Made by a program: the position numbers and the translations under genes. This document shows positions 22,754 through 35,099 of a stretch of DNA of 64,000 bases, piece by piece. Source of the stretch: Umbilicaria muhlenbergii (taxonomy: Eukaryota; Ascomycota; Lecanoromycetes; Umbilicariales; Umbilicariaceae); the NCBI GenBank assembly GCA_000611775.1, contig KK106984.1, positions 278,364 to 342,363 of the forward strand. Direction: 5' to 3'. How positions within the stretch are numbered: position 1 is the stretch's first letter; every line of letters starts with the position of its first letter. The notes below the pieces were generated by a model. It ran no database searches, had not been told where the DNA came from, and saw nothing but the letters and a program-made list of their open reading frames with translations.

Positions 22754-23850
22754 TCATAAATCAGGGTAGTGATTAATGATCTCTGAGTAAAGATCTGATA
22801 CTTGTTTATTGCTGTATGCAGTTATACCATTCAGCAGGATGATCTCAAGTGATGTTGATATAAACAGCATGATCAGAGCTACAACAGTTTTCCTTATGCT
22901 TGAAGACTTTAACATCTCAGAACTTCTGAGATTTTCTGTGAAGACAGCTTCAGTGATTTCAGATAATAAAAATGTCACAGTCAAGACTTTGTGAATTCAG
23001 GATCCTCAGTGAATTTTGATAAAAACTTTACTGATGAGTTCATGTGCTTTTGATTCAATCAAGTAACAGTCCTCTTTCATGCATTCTGAAATATACTCTA
23101 GGTGTGTGTGATGCTTTAACAAAATTAACTCATCACTGTCATTCTGTATCTGCACAAATATCATGTCATTATTCATCATGTGTGCATATATTGCCCTGTC
23201 TTCTTTCACAAGCTGTTGAGTGATGCTATGATATTCAGGCTGAAACATTAAGGTTCAATCTGATAATTTTGTGACTTCATGAAGGTGGATTAAGACCTTT
23301 GCAAGTGTATGTGACTCAATGATCACTTTTCACTTTGTCTGAACATTTCATCAGACTGGTTGAGTGACTCTAGTAGTAGTGTTTATCAGTATGATCAGGG
23401 CTTTACAGTTATTTATTATTATTTTGCTGCTGATGAAGAGGAGGTCAATCTTTTCAGAGCTCAAGATATTAATGCTTATCAGAAGCTTTGCTTTTAAATT
23501 ATTAATTATTCAGGCCTTTCTTCTGATGTGAGCAGTCATTTCCTTTTCCCCTAGAAGATCAGTGATTCAGAGGTTTAAAATTATAAACTCATTCATAATC
23601 TCAGATCTGATGATGCTGTTAATGTTGATTGACTTGAATTATTGAATGCAGGTTGTAAGCATCACCTGCTTAAGGAACTTCTTGTCAACTAGAGTCACTG
23701 AGCAGCCTGTATCAAAACAGACTTTGTGTATGTCTTCATTGTGATCAAACTGTACTTCAGCGGTGGTGTAGTGTCAATCATGAAACTCATACTCAGGTTA
23801 ATGATCTTGAGCAGCATCTGACTTTATTATGTCTTCAGTAGAGATCTTAC
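22754..23850 (-). pseudogene. Element E protease and protease-RT spacer
   Basis: The aspartic protease active site reads D-T-G (reverse of 23705-23713) within CFDTGCSVTLVDKKF. A spacer of roughly 900 bp between protease and RT holds two open stretches (22754-22984, 23006-23248) with the character of the family's polyprotein and no further recognised domain. Confidence 0.65.
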
Positions 23851-24090
23851 TTACTTGATTATTCAGCATTGAGCTTGCTGCAGCATGGTTTATGTGATGT
23901 TGATGTTATTCACAGCATGATTTCATCTTGTTTTCAGTGACAAATTGTGCATTCACTTCCTCATAATCCTCAGGATACTCTTCATCATTGTAAAGAATGA
24001 ATGACTTATTGTTGTAAACTCTCTGATAAGTGTTTGATTATGAGAAAAGATTGATGTCTTGTCCTTGTGATGTATATTGATCTGATGAGA

Positions 24091-26990
24091 TCATGTTGTA
24101 GGCTTCTGATGAGACCTCATGAGGGTCATAGTTGTTTTCAACCTCATTGTAAGCCTCATTATGATTTTCAGCATACATGACTTCTTCATAAACATCTCTG
24201 TTATATGCAATCTGCTGACTCTCTGAGAGAGGTTCATCTTTAAATGAACACCTGTTATAATTTGATCTATTGTACGGCTGTTGATATTATTGCATGTAGA
24301 AGTTAAATACATGATGATTGAGAGGTCCTGTCACGGTGAAATCATTGTGCTGATGATTGTTTGATACAGCGTAGGTTGAATTTGAGATGTTGAGAACTGA
24401 GGGTACAACAGGAGTGTTGACATTCAGTGTTAATAAAAGAGCTTAAAGCTGCTGCAGTTGATTTCTGTAAGCATTATTCCTTGTATTCTGCAGATAGTTT
24501 CCTTCAATTAGTTCTCTTTCAACTTCAAGATTATACCTCTGTGTATAACTCATACTCTGATTAAACCTCTGATCATATCTGTGTTGTTGATTGTTGAAAT
24601 TATATAATTGAGTGAACTGTTTTAACACCTGATGAGGTGCAGTGTGCTGATACATATGAAAGCTTTGATACTGACCTGAATTTCAGTTATCTTGCATGTT
24701 AAGTTTATTGCTGCACTCCTGATTCTGTCTTTTCTTCTGAGCATAATGATTAAATCAGTTCACTTTCTTCTTGTTGAGGAGGTTGATGAATTCCTGAACT
24801 GATGTTTTTTCCTTCAGCTCATCAATTTCAAAACATCATAAGTCACTGTTAATGTCATGAAAAGCATGAAGTATCTGAGTAAACTCTGTATCACCTTGAC
24901 TGCATCCTTTGACTGCAGTGACAATGATGATTACATACTCAGAAGGTTTTTGATGAGATTGTGCATTTTAAACTGTGTATTTCATGACCTGAAGTTTATT
25001 TAAAGCTACACTCAGAGCCTTCTGAAATCATTTCTTTAAGACTTTAACTCATTCCTTCACTTCATTGTTGTCAGCCATTATACTGACTCAGGTGACATGA
25101 GAAAGTTGATTAATTCATCAGTCTTAAGCTTCTCTCTTAAGACACAGGTTGAGATTCTGTCTCAAGACTGAAGCATTTTTGATTAACACTGCAACTTTAA
25201 CTCTGATTATGAAGGAGTGAATGTTGCAGTAGTACTGCTTTTTTTCCTTATCAACAATATCTTCAGTGCTGTAGCTGTTTGAGATATTAGATCAGAATAT
25301 CTTTACATCATGAAGCTTTCATGAGGTTGCTCATGATTGAATCATGTTATTTTCATCAAATTTTGAAAGGCCCTGTTGTCCAGGTGAGCTGAGTGATTCA
25401 GAAGAGTTTTAATATTTAAGCATGTTTCAGATCATTTCAGTCATCATAGTTTATATCTGCCTCAGAGCAGTTGATGAGAGTCTTTGAGTTTCATCAGTGT
25501 TGAATCTATCAGCTTTCTGAGCTGAGGATGATGAGCCTGACATGTTGATGTTATCTGTTGTTAAATTAAAATCTTGTTTCAAGTCTTCCTTCATGAGGAT
25601 CATGAGCTGAGAAGGCTTAATGCTGAGCAACTCAAAAATGATTGAAGGATATCATGTGTCTTGAATGAACTCATCAGTTGACTCTGATTCTTCTGTTATG
25701 TCTCTTAATGATGTCTTGTCAACAGCTGAAGATGAGGAAGGCTCCTTTGACCTTTTTGAATTAATTGCAGCAAGTTTTAACCGTGATTGTCTGACACTGA
25801 TAGAGGATTTTGCAGGGTTTGCTCACTGCTGTGACACCTTAATGAAGGGTTTTATGATGTTCAGGGGGAAAGCTTCAGGAACTTGAGCAAATGTTGTTAA
25901 CTTCATGTTAAAAATTAAATATGATGTTAAAGTCATGAATGATTTTGCTGCTTGCAGTAGTGCTGTTGCCTCTGAGATGAATGTTGCTATTGAAGATTAA
26001 TGACTGACGGCAGTTCCTCATGAAAAGTTTAAGTGAAAGCATAAATTCACAGTCTGATCATTGAAGATCTTTAAGACTTTCTCAAATTTTAACTTATCTG
26101 TGACTCAGCTTGTAGAGTAATGTACTGTGTTAAAACTCACTGATTTGCTTCATTTAACTTCTGAGGATTCTGTAAAGGTTGCTGACTCACTTCTTACTGA
26201 ATAAGAATCATGATAAAGCTCAATGATGAAGTGTACTGTCTCTAAAAGCTCATCATCAATTGATAAATCATACTGATGATCAGTCTCAAGGAATGCAAGG
26301 AGCTGATAAGCAGCACTGATGACTGAATTTAATAACTGCAGAGGTGACTCTGAATTGATCTCAGTTATGAACTTCACAGTAGACTGTTCTCTTTAAAGAT
26401 GATTTATTTCTGCTGCTCTCCTTTGAAATTCAGAGCTGACTTGTATCTCTCTGATTTGATCACAGAAGAACTTCACAGTCTTGTTGAGCTTTAACTTATC
26501 AGTAACTCAACTTGATGAGTACTGTAATGATTTAATGTTTACAGATCTTTCTTGTTGAGGTCTTTATATACCTTCTGATGATGATGACTGTCCTCATACA
26601 GGATTCAGGTTCTTATTTTGATTGATGATGTGACTTATCATGTCAACAAGCTCATCATTAAACACTAAGGAGTATCAGTGACCTGTTGTAATAAAAACTT
26701 TCAGCTGATATGCAAGGTCAGCAATGTGGTCTGATACCTGAGGTGAAGACTTCAGATCAGCTTGATTATTCAGCTTGATTAACTGTGATTCAACTGCAGA
26801 GACAGAGCAGCTTGATGATTAATCTGAGATGAATTATCTGTCAAGGGGAAAGGACTTCAGATTTGATGTTTATAAGTATGATGAGTTCTCTGTGAGGTGC
26901 ACTCAGCGAGTCTAGTGAATATATAGATATAATGAAGACGTTTGAAACAGTTAAACTGAAATTAAATACTTGTTATTATCACAGGATACA
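24091..26990 (-). pseudogene. Element E gag with a Gln/Asn/Tyr-rich segment
   Basis: A long gag region. The open stretch at 24443-24655 is rich in Gln, Asn and Tyr (LYNFNNQQHRYDQRFNQ, QNTRNNAYRNQLQQL), and the low-complexity character continues to about 24090 with EEYPEDYEEVN-type acidic sequence. Toward the 5' end the open stretch 26150-26377 is acidic and helical. A zinc-knuckle remnant may lie near 24700-24740. The plus-strand frame 25665-25886 is an antisense shadow. Broken in many places. Confidence 0.5.
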
Positions 26991-27012
26991 CCCTGATGGT
27001 GTTGTTATCATT

Positions 27013-27198
27013 TGTTGAGGATCAATAAGCATGATCATTCATGTGTGAAAAGTCTGCTTGTTTTAGAAAGGCTGAAGTCAGCTATTTATACTCACTAACT
27101 AATGTTATGCTAATATTAATGAGCTGAAGTCAGCTATCTATACTCACTAATTAATGTCATGCTAATATTAATGCTAATGTCATGATAAGATCATGACA
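27013..27198 (-). repeat. Element E, 5' LTR
   Basis: 186 bp, TGTTGAGGATC...ATCATGACA, partner of 18732-18917, followed by CTACC. Confidence 0.93.
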
Positions 27199-27203
27199 CT
27201 ACC

Positions 27204-27403
27204 TGTGATTATATAGACTTTAAGAGACTCATGTAATTGAGGTGATCATAATGATTGAACTCTTAATCACTCTGAACAGCTTGATCACTCTGATTGAGAT
27301 GTTTAAGGTGTTCAAGCCCTCACTCATCTTGATCACTTTGATCAGTATCAGCTGTTCATTGCAAGTGCATACTTCTAAGTACTGTTCTGACTGAGTCATA
27401 ACA
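27204..27403 (-). repeat. Element D, 5' LTR, part 2
   Basis: 200 bp completing the LTR begun at 18529, ending GAGTCATAACA. GAAGA (27404-27408) follows as the right target half. Confidence 0.9.
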
Positions 27404-28850
27404 GAAGACTTCAGAAATACTTAAATGAAATCAATTAAAACTGAGAGCTGATGTCAAAGCAATTTTCTACTGAATGAGATTTCATCATCTGAGCAGGCAC
27501 TTACTTAGAGAAAACTGTCATGAGTGACTGATGAAAGCAGAAGGAGCAGTATGATCATATTTAAATCATTTATAACAACTTTTTAAAGATGCTGAAGAAG
27601 AACTTATCTTCTGATGAAGATATAAACAAATGTAATATCATCACCTTTAATGCAGCTGAACTTTGCAGCAATGATATAATCACTTTTTAATATGACAGAT
27701 TATCAGAACTCTACTATTTTCTTTCAACTTCACATAAGAAAATCAGTGAGATGCTCATTTAAGATCACTGATGATTAAAGCTTTCACATCATGTTTTGAT
27801 TAAATTATGACGTTGAGATCTGATGCAGGTTGCAAGACAGTCAGTGTAAGAAATCTCAACACATCTTGATGTCATTATTAATCATGAACTGTTCTGAAGC
27901 TGCTCAGACACTAAAAAGAATCATCAGAACAAAATTAATGATATAAATAAAAATATGACATTCATGTCATATTATGATAAAAAAGAATCTCTCATTAATC
28001 AACAAACAATCTGCACTCAATTCACTTAAAACAGCTGTGAAAAAGAAAACAACTCATGAGGTTTTTATCAAGAAAGTAACCACAATCAGAGTTAAAATCT
28101 TAATCACTTATCAATCATTGAAAGAACAATTATGATGATAACATAAACATTCACAGCTTCCTCATGCTGACAAGAAGACTTTATTTCAAAGAATAAAGTG
28201 AATGCATGAAAAGCAGCAGGCCTCTGTATCAAGTGTGAAGTCATCAATCATTAAACAAATAAATATATGATGAAATGATTGACAGCAGTCACTACTGTGA
28301 TTGATGTGAATAAATGATTCACAGTCAACCTTCAGCTCATCTTTTTACTTATCATTGATGATATCTCACATCTGATATCAGGGCAGCTAAAGGTGAACTT
28401 TCATACAACAAGAGATAATTCAAAGAAAAAATACTCATATATTATAAACAATGACAGTCAAGGCAATATTATCACATGATGTGTTGTCAATGAACTGTCT
28501 TTACAAACTGAACCTTATGAAGCTCAAGTCAATGCATGAGGCAATGTGATTGACTTGTCAGAATTCATCATATTGATTATTACAATGTACAACATCAACA
28601 GTTAATCTTACTGTTATAACAGCTGCTTCTTTATCATATGAGATAACACATCAGCTTCTTTCATCCTCAGATTATCATTTCTAGTTCATGTAAACTCAAA
28701 TCACTACTATGATACAGGTAAATTTCTATGAAGAAAGTCAAGACATATTACTGTGCATCAAGTATTCACTGCCAGTGAAAAGAAGGTGTTGAAGAATATT
28801 TTATGTATAAACAACTTCATTATTACTGATCACTTCATAGGGCCGGCGGA
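27404..28850 (+). pseudogene. Element B gag (remainder) and protease
   Basis: Continues gag from 12439. A Cys-containing knuckle-like stretch lies near 28220-28250. Protease-type sequence runs about 28300-28720, ending in the HVNSNHYYDTGKFL-like region shared with C. Broken in many places. Confidence 0.6.
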
Positions 28851-29040
28851 CTTAATGACTGATATGAAAAAATATACCCTTCAGATGAACTCATTACAGT
28901 ATGACAGAGGTAATGATGTGTATGACACATTATCACCTGAATATCATGAGTACACAGACATATTTCAGGCAGCTGAGAAGCAATCTCTGCTTGAAAGAGG
29001 TTCACATGATCATGTCATTGACTTAAAATCAGAGCAGTAA
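28753..29040 (+). pseudogene. Element B protease-RT junction, open stretch
   Basis: A 95-codon open stretch with FIGPADLMTDMKKYTLQM, then LSPEYHEYTDIFQAAEKQSL and HDHVIDL. The PPEYHDF...F...A..LP...DH.IDL pattern is the standard lead-in to the Ty3 RT. The CpG-dense GGGCCGGCGGAC at 28840-28851 lies within it. Confidence 0.8.
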
Positions 29041-30520
29041 TCTTCATTTAAAAAGTTATACTCAATGTCTCTGATTAAGCTTGATGTACTGAAGGTATAT
29101 TTAGATGATGTTATAAAGATAAATATAATCTGTAAATTAATATCACCTATAGCTTCACCTGTCATGTTCATACTTAAATCAGATAGAAGCCTGTGACTAA
29201 TCATTAATTATAAGTGATTGAATGACATTATCATTAAGAATCATTATCCTCTATCACTCATATCAGATATGTTGAACCGTCTTTAAAAAGCTAAGAAGTT
29301 CATTAAGCTGAACTGCAAGAATGCATATAATTGAATACAAATCAAGAGTGAAGATGAGTGAAAAACAACATTTTGAACATGATTCAGCCTGTTTAAATAT
29401 CTTATCATGTTTTTCAATCTCATGAATGCTCTTGTTATGTTTCAGGCCTTCATTGATAAGGTTTTTAATGAGTTTCTTGATATAATTTGTATGATTTATC
29501 TAGATGATATCCTGATCTTCAGCAAAAATGAATCTGAACATGAGGAGCATGTATGACAAGTATTAATTATATTATGACATCACAATCTTCATCTTAGGAT
29601 CAGCAAATGCTATTTTAATGCAATGAAAGTGAACTTCCTAAGGTTTAAGATCAATATCAAAGGCATACATATGAGTTCAGAAAGGATTCACGCTGTTGAA
29701 GAATGATTACCCTCAGAGAACATTCATGAATTGCAGATCTTTTTAAGCTTCATTAACTTCTTCTGAAGGTTTATAAGAGATTATTCATGAATTGCAGCAT
29801 CACTGTTAAACCTTCTGAAAACAGAAAGGAATAAAAAGAAGATTAAGATTATATTAAGTTCTTTTTCAAGTCATTAAACTGCTCCTCATCAAGACATTGA
29901 AGGAAAGCAGAGCAGCTTAATCTCATTGTAAAAATTTAATACAAAGTATTCAGCATGCAATCTGCAAGTCAGAGGAGAGTTACAACAAGAAAATGTTATA
30001 TCTGCCTCTTTTTCATTTTCAGAAGCTGCATTGAAAGTGTTTAATGCTCTGAAGGAGACCTTCATGAGTGCTTCATTATTATATTATTTTAATGAAAACA
30101 AACTCATGAGGGTTAAAACAGACGCCTCTGAATTCACAATTAATAAAATCTTGACACAACACTTTAAAATTAACAGTCAATTGCACTGATTATTAATTAC
30201 TTATTACAGTAAGAAGCTGCTAAATACTGAGACTTAATATGATACAGATGAGCAAGAGCTCCTTGTCATCATGAAAGTCATGCATCATTGACATCACTAC
30301 TGTCAGGGTGCTAAACATCAAATTGTCATACTGACTGATCATGTAAACCTTGTTTGATTTATGACTACCTCAAACCTCACATGAAGGCAGCTTAAGTGAG
30401 CTGAAAAGCTCACTGAGTATGACTTTAAGGTCACATATTGAGAAGGCAAGAAGAACTCTGTTGATGATTTATTAAAACAGCCTGATTATGAATTGCTGAA
30501 GACTGTCAGTACCTCAACTG
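29040..30520 (+). pseudogene. Element B reverse transcriptase and RNase H
   Basis: RT about 29040-29830 with Y-L-D-D at 29497-29508 (MIYLDDILIFSKNE). RNase H about 30080-30510 with DASEF, SKKLLNTE, DEQELLVIMKVMHH and the TDH motif. Collinear with C and K in reverse. Broken in many places. Confidence 0.8.
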
Positions 30521-30610
30521 CTGCTGAAATAATGTGACAGTCCTTTCACTTGAGAAGTGAGGATTATAAGTCAATACAGAAGAAATTATACATACTTGCT
30601 GTGATAACAC

Positions 30611-31320
30611 TGCAGTCAAGATGCTTAGTACAACAGAAGTTATAACAAGAGAATGTTGTATTTATCACAATAAATACTACTGATATGATGAACACTGAAG
30701 ATGACAGTCTCATTAAAACATCAGTGATATGAAATTTATCTACTTAAAAAAAAGCAAGCTGTAATGAAAATGATGAGAGTGTCATGTCAGATAAAGTCAG
30801 TGATATGATTAAAACATCAGCAGTGTGATACTTATTCAGTATGATGAATACTGAAGATGATGATATGATTAAAACATCAGCAGTACATAACCTGCATGCT
30901 TAAAAAGTAAGCCGTGATGAATACAATATCAGTATGATGAATACTGAAGTCAGTGATATAAATGAAACATCAGCAGTGCATCATCTACTCAGTATGATGA
31001 TTACTGAAGACAGCAGTCTCATCAGAACATCAGTGATGTGAAATTTATTTACTCAAGAAGAAGCAAGCAATGAACTGCAGTCAAGATGCTTAATATGACA
31101 GAGATTACAACAAAAGAATATCATACCTGTCACAATGAATACTACTGATATGATGAATACTGAAGATGATAATCTCATTAAAACATCAGCAGTGTGAAAT
31201 CTACCTGCTCAAGAAGCAAGCCGTGTCATGTCAGAAGAAATTAATAACATCATTAAAATACACATCATGCAGCACTTATCTGCTCAAGAAGCAAGTCACT
31301 ACTCAGTCAGAGGATTTAAA
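30611..31320 (+). repeat. Element B RNase H-integrase linker, about seven tandem units
   Basis: About seven degenerate units, each marked by an ACATCAG core (TSAVH in protein) and an ATGATGAATACTGAAG core (MMNTE). A larger duplication overlaps them: the stretch beginning TGCAGTCAAGATGCTTA at 30611 recurs at 31076, an offset of 465 bp. This is the longest version of the array in the window. Confidence 0.75.
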
Positions 31321-31439
31321 TATGCAAAGCCTTAACAGCACTCAATTAAGGATAACTTAATAAACACTGCAGTTATGAATGATGATGCAAGTCACATTTC
31401 TATTAATCTTTAAATTAAGAATAATGCTTCTGCTGACAC

Positions 31440-32209
31440 TGTTGAAGTGCTTCAACTCATGTCTACTCACTCACCTCTAGGTGAGGAGATAACAGCTTAT
31501 ATAAGAATGTTTATTAAATAACTTAAATGTATGATTCATGCTGAGCAGTTGAAAGACAGTTTGATATGATGAGTATGACAGAGATTAACTACCTCTATCA
31601 AGGATAAAAACAACTTAACTGAGTCTGAAATGACAAATATGAATATAGACATGAACTCAGAGATGATCATGACATCAGAGATGCAATCAAATGTGGCATT
31701 TATACTGTCAGCTGTAAGAGGCGGGGTGTACAACAGAGCATCATAATGATGTTTGAATGAGATGTCATAAGCAATATAGTCATGATGAGGTTAATGCAAT
31801 GATTATACATCTTCTATTCAGTGACAAAATTAATCACTGAGGAAGCAGGTTTCTGCATCTCCTTGTGAAGAGTTTTCACTTAATGTCAAGGTGCTAAGCG
31901 CTGAGTCATCATATCTAAGTTATAGTGTCATATCATAGTGTCATATTATAATGTCATACCATAGTGTTGTACTGTCATACTATATATATGATGATCTTGA
32001 CATCAGCATCAAATATGACATCTATACTGTCAGATGTATGAAAATGTTGGCAGGAAATTGAAGATGTCATATATTATAATGATAAGATTTACATTCCGCA
32101 GAACTCTGCTCTTCACAATGCAGTGATCAGTTGATTTCATGATGATGTCTTCACAGGTCATTTCAGGAAGTTAAGAATAATAAAATTGATGCAGTGATCT
32201 TATGATTGA
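31440..32209 (+). pseudogene. Element B integrase, N-terminal part
   Basis: Linker and zinc-binding start of the integrase, interrupted by the solo LTR S. After S, DDVFTGHFRKLRI and the H-H pattern of the zinc finger are visible. The part ends at ATTGA (32205-32209), the target of element F; the sequence resumes at 50942. Confidence 0.75.
31713..32002 (-). mobile_element. Solo LTR S (family I)
   Basis: 290 bp, TGTAAGAGG...ATCTTGACA, with no internal region and the exact repeats TCAGC on both sides (31708-31712, 32003-32007). It probably arose by recombination between the two LTRs of an element inserted in the integrase of B. Beyond the 5-bp repeats, about 28 bp of B (ending TATACTGTCAG) occurs on both sides. 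Confidence 0.88.
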
Positions 32210-32538
32210 TGTTACAGCTCTCACACTATAATATTAATGAAGTATGCAGTGTGCATGTATATAAAATACTGCTCACCTTGCTCACCTGTTGAGCATGATG
32301 AGCATGAAGTGTTACATCAGGTTGCTCATCATGATAAGCATGATGAGCACACTGAGCACATGAGTCTTTTATAATTTATATAATCACAGGTAGATTCATA
32401 GTTAAGAGCTCATGCTCAACTCATATATTAAAGGCAATTTATTAATTCTATCTTTTAAACTTACTTAATATTACTTGTAATACTTACAGTTCAAAGAATG
32501 ACAATATTACTTCAATCATTATGACATCACCTGTTACA
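32210..32538 (+). repeat. Element F, 5' LTR (family II variant)
   Basis: 329 bp, TGTTACAGCTC...CACCTGTTACA. The first half differs from the D/H LTR, but the block from CACATGAGTCT through TATATAATCACAGG to about AAGGCAAT, and the last about 40 bp, are shared. Confidence 0.9.
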
Positions 32539-34927
32539 CTTTGAGCATCAACCTACAGGGTATCAGTCATGCAACAAATTAACTCATCAGTTTCATGATG
32601 TTCAAATCCTCTGATAGAGAAGAATCAGTCACTGAACACTTCTTTGACAAAGTAATCTGAGTTAAAATTCTGTTGTTGAATAAGTTTCTTGATGAAAGAA
32701 GATTGTTAAATCTGTTCTTCACTCAGCTTGACATGTACCTGCAGTTCAACAAGTCTTTATTCATGTCAGAATCAGAGAAAGTGTTGTTCATCTTTTCATT
32801 CTTAAGATTAAATGCTTTGAACTGATTTAAACCTATCCTTTGAGATTACCTTAACAACAAGAGTGAAGATCAGGATGACTTAATTAATAAAATCTTTCAT
32901 GAATTAAAGAAATTCAAGAAGCAGATAAGAATAATGTTTAAAACAGTTAATGAAGAGAGAATGATGAAGTGAAAGATTTACAATATTCAGCAGAAAGGAG
33001 CAGCTGCTATGTATGTGACAAACTTTCAAAAACTCACCTCACATATGAATTGAGATGATATTGCTTTGACAGCACAATATTATAAGGGATTGAAGAATGT
33101 GATGAAGGATAAAATCTTCAAAGCTGAATACTCTATCACACTCTCAGAAATGATTGAATGATCAATCATCATCAACAACTGAGTTTATGAATGAAGTTTA
33201 AAGAAGAGTCACAAGATTCTCATATCATGAAGAGCTGAGAAGAATCATGAGTGTCAGTATAATAATCAACTCTACTACAAACCTCAACTTATGAAGATTG
33301 ATGCAGTCACTCAGGTGAATCAGTTTCAGTGAAAGAAAAGTTCAAAGAAGAAGGAAAAGCCTCATGAAAACAATTATTATAACTGTGAAAAATCAGGACA
33401 TTTTGCCTGAGATTATTAAGTCTCAGGAAAGATTATTCAACTCAGAAAAACATACACTGTCACACAAGAAGTGAAAAAGAAAGATAATTATAAAGTTATA
33501 TTTTAAACAGCATGTTATGATGATGACTGTTGCACACATCAAAGTGATAAAGATGACTCTGAATGATTTTCATGTCAACTGAAGAAGATAAAAGAATATG
33601 TCATGACTTCTCATCAAGATCAAGTCATGAGCTTAAAGAAGCAACAAGTTTGATGAGATTAATTCAATTAAAAAAGCAATCACATTAACAGTGATGAAAT
33701 GATGCTCTTATTTAATGAGGAGGAGAACTTCATGAAGGTAGTTGACTCTGAAAATTTAAAGAAGTTCATTGAAAAAGATGATGACATTTGAGCATTTACT
33801 CATGAAGAACAGTGATTGAAAACTTATAAAGAAGTATTTAAAGTGATGAAAGAATCTCCTGAGAATTATGAAAATCATATGAGCCTGTTACAAGAATGAA
33901 TTTTATGAATAATTAAAGATGTGTTCACTCAGAAAGGTGAAGCCAAGGACATGAATTATCAAGACATACTTAAGAAAACATCATCAAAGAGTTCAAAATT
34001 CATCATCAAAGGAGGATATGTTACTCTCAACAAAGCACATGTCTCAAGAAAACTGTGAATGAAAGTTTAAAAACTTCAAAGTGAATACTCAAAGCTGAAT
34101 CTGATATGATATTCAGATAAGAAAGTCAACTCAAAGAACTTCAAATATGTGAGAGAGAATCTGAAATTCCTCTCATTTAGTTCAAAAAACTAAAAGGCTC
34201 TTCAGGTCAGAGGTCTCTGAAGATACTTAATTTAAAGTCTCTGAAAGAAGTGATTGCTAAAGAAATCACTGCCACAAAAGATGTGAACAATTTTCATGTT
34301 TAAGTTAAAGTGAAAGGTCACTCAGCTTGACTGTTAATCAACAGTGACTGTACAGGGAATTTCTTAAATTCAAGGTTCACAAAAATGAACAGGATAAATA
34401 TTCAAGAGAAGTAAAACTCTTATTTACTTCAAGAGTTCAATGAGACCCTCATGAAACACAATAATGAATAAATAAACAAAGAAACAGTTCTGATACCTGT
34501 TTGAATTAATTAACACTGAGAAAAAATCAGTTTCAACATCATGAAGCAGTCAGGAAGTGACATAGTCTTAAACATATCTTAACTTTAAACAGTCAATCTC
34601 ATGATCAATTGAGCTGAAAATGAGATATACTTCATGAAAGGAAGTACTTTAATGAAGTTATATTTAATCTTGAACTCACCTGAAGGAGTGAAAGTCTTCA
34701 CTATGACAGCAAAAGAGATGCATGAGGAGTTAAAAAATTCTGATGCAAAGATATTGTGAACTAAGTGAGTTGATAACAACTGAGACCTTATTATCAAGTT
34801 ATTTATCCTTAAAGAATATAAAGACTTTGAAGAATTATTTACAGCAGTAAAGAAACAGAACGCCTTGCTGAAATATTAAAAATGAGATCATGAGATCAAG
34901 ATCATAAAAAGTTATAAACTGATGAAG
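32539..34927 (+). pseudogene. Element F gag, protease and start of RT
   Basis: Gag about 32590-33500 (FNKSLFMSESEKVL, DDSINKIFHELKKF-type helices). A knuckle remnant lies near 33370-33415 (NYYNC, KSGHF). Protease about 34300-34800 (LINSD, GNFLNSRF). The part ends at GAAG (34924-34927), the target of G; RT resumes at 41067. Broken in many places. Confidence 0.65.
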
Positions 34928-35099
34928 TTATCAGAATCATGCAGAGCTCATCATGCAAATATGATGATTAAGAGATTAATTCTAAAGAGTCATTAAGTGA
35001 TGAGCAAAACTACATATGTAAGTGTTGCAGAATTAACTGAACGCGCTAGGCTCAATCAGAAATTAGTGTAGATTGCTTAATTTTATCATGCTCTTAACA
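34928..35099 (-). repeat. Element G, 3' LTR (family IV)
   Basis: 172 bp ending in GCTCTTAACA on the plus strand. Nearly all differences from the partner at 40895-41066 are transitions, and there are no indels. Confidence 0.9.

Larger units (their letters stand above)
18732..27198 (-). mobile_element. Element E: full-span family III chromovirus fossil
   Basis: 8467 bp with two 186-bp LTRs (18732-18917, 27013-27198) and the perfect target duplication CTACC (18727-18731, 27199-27203), inserted in the 5' LTR of D. By eye the two LTRs differ at about 15 sites, all transitions, with no indels. Minus-strand order: gag, protease, RT, RNase H, integrase, chromodomain with an extra C-terminal tail, 3' LTR. 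The RT belongs to the common fungal type with an IDDIVIFSKT-like core. Whole in outline, broken in many places. Confidence 0.93.
12440..27403 (-). mobile_element. Element D: family II chromovirus fossil, holding element E
   Basis: LTRs of 403 bp at 12440-12842 and, split by E, at 18529-18731 plus 27204-27403 (203 + 200 = 403). The target duplication is GAAAA/GAAGA (12435-12439, 27404-27408), differing by one transition. Minus-strand order: 5' LTR, gag, protease, RT, RNase H, integrase, chromodomain, 3' region, 3' LTR. Family II also includes H and, with a different LTR, F. Whole in outline, broken in many places. Confidence 0.9.

Noticed and set aside
25665-25886. 73-codon acidic plus-strand frame in E
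   Set aside because: It lies antisense within gag, not in the 3' region, and has no counterpart in other copies here.
18732-27198. Dating insertions from LTR divergence
   Set aside because: Differences are almost all C-to-T type transitions from the decay process, so they do not behave as a clock. Only nesting order is reliable.
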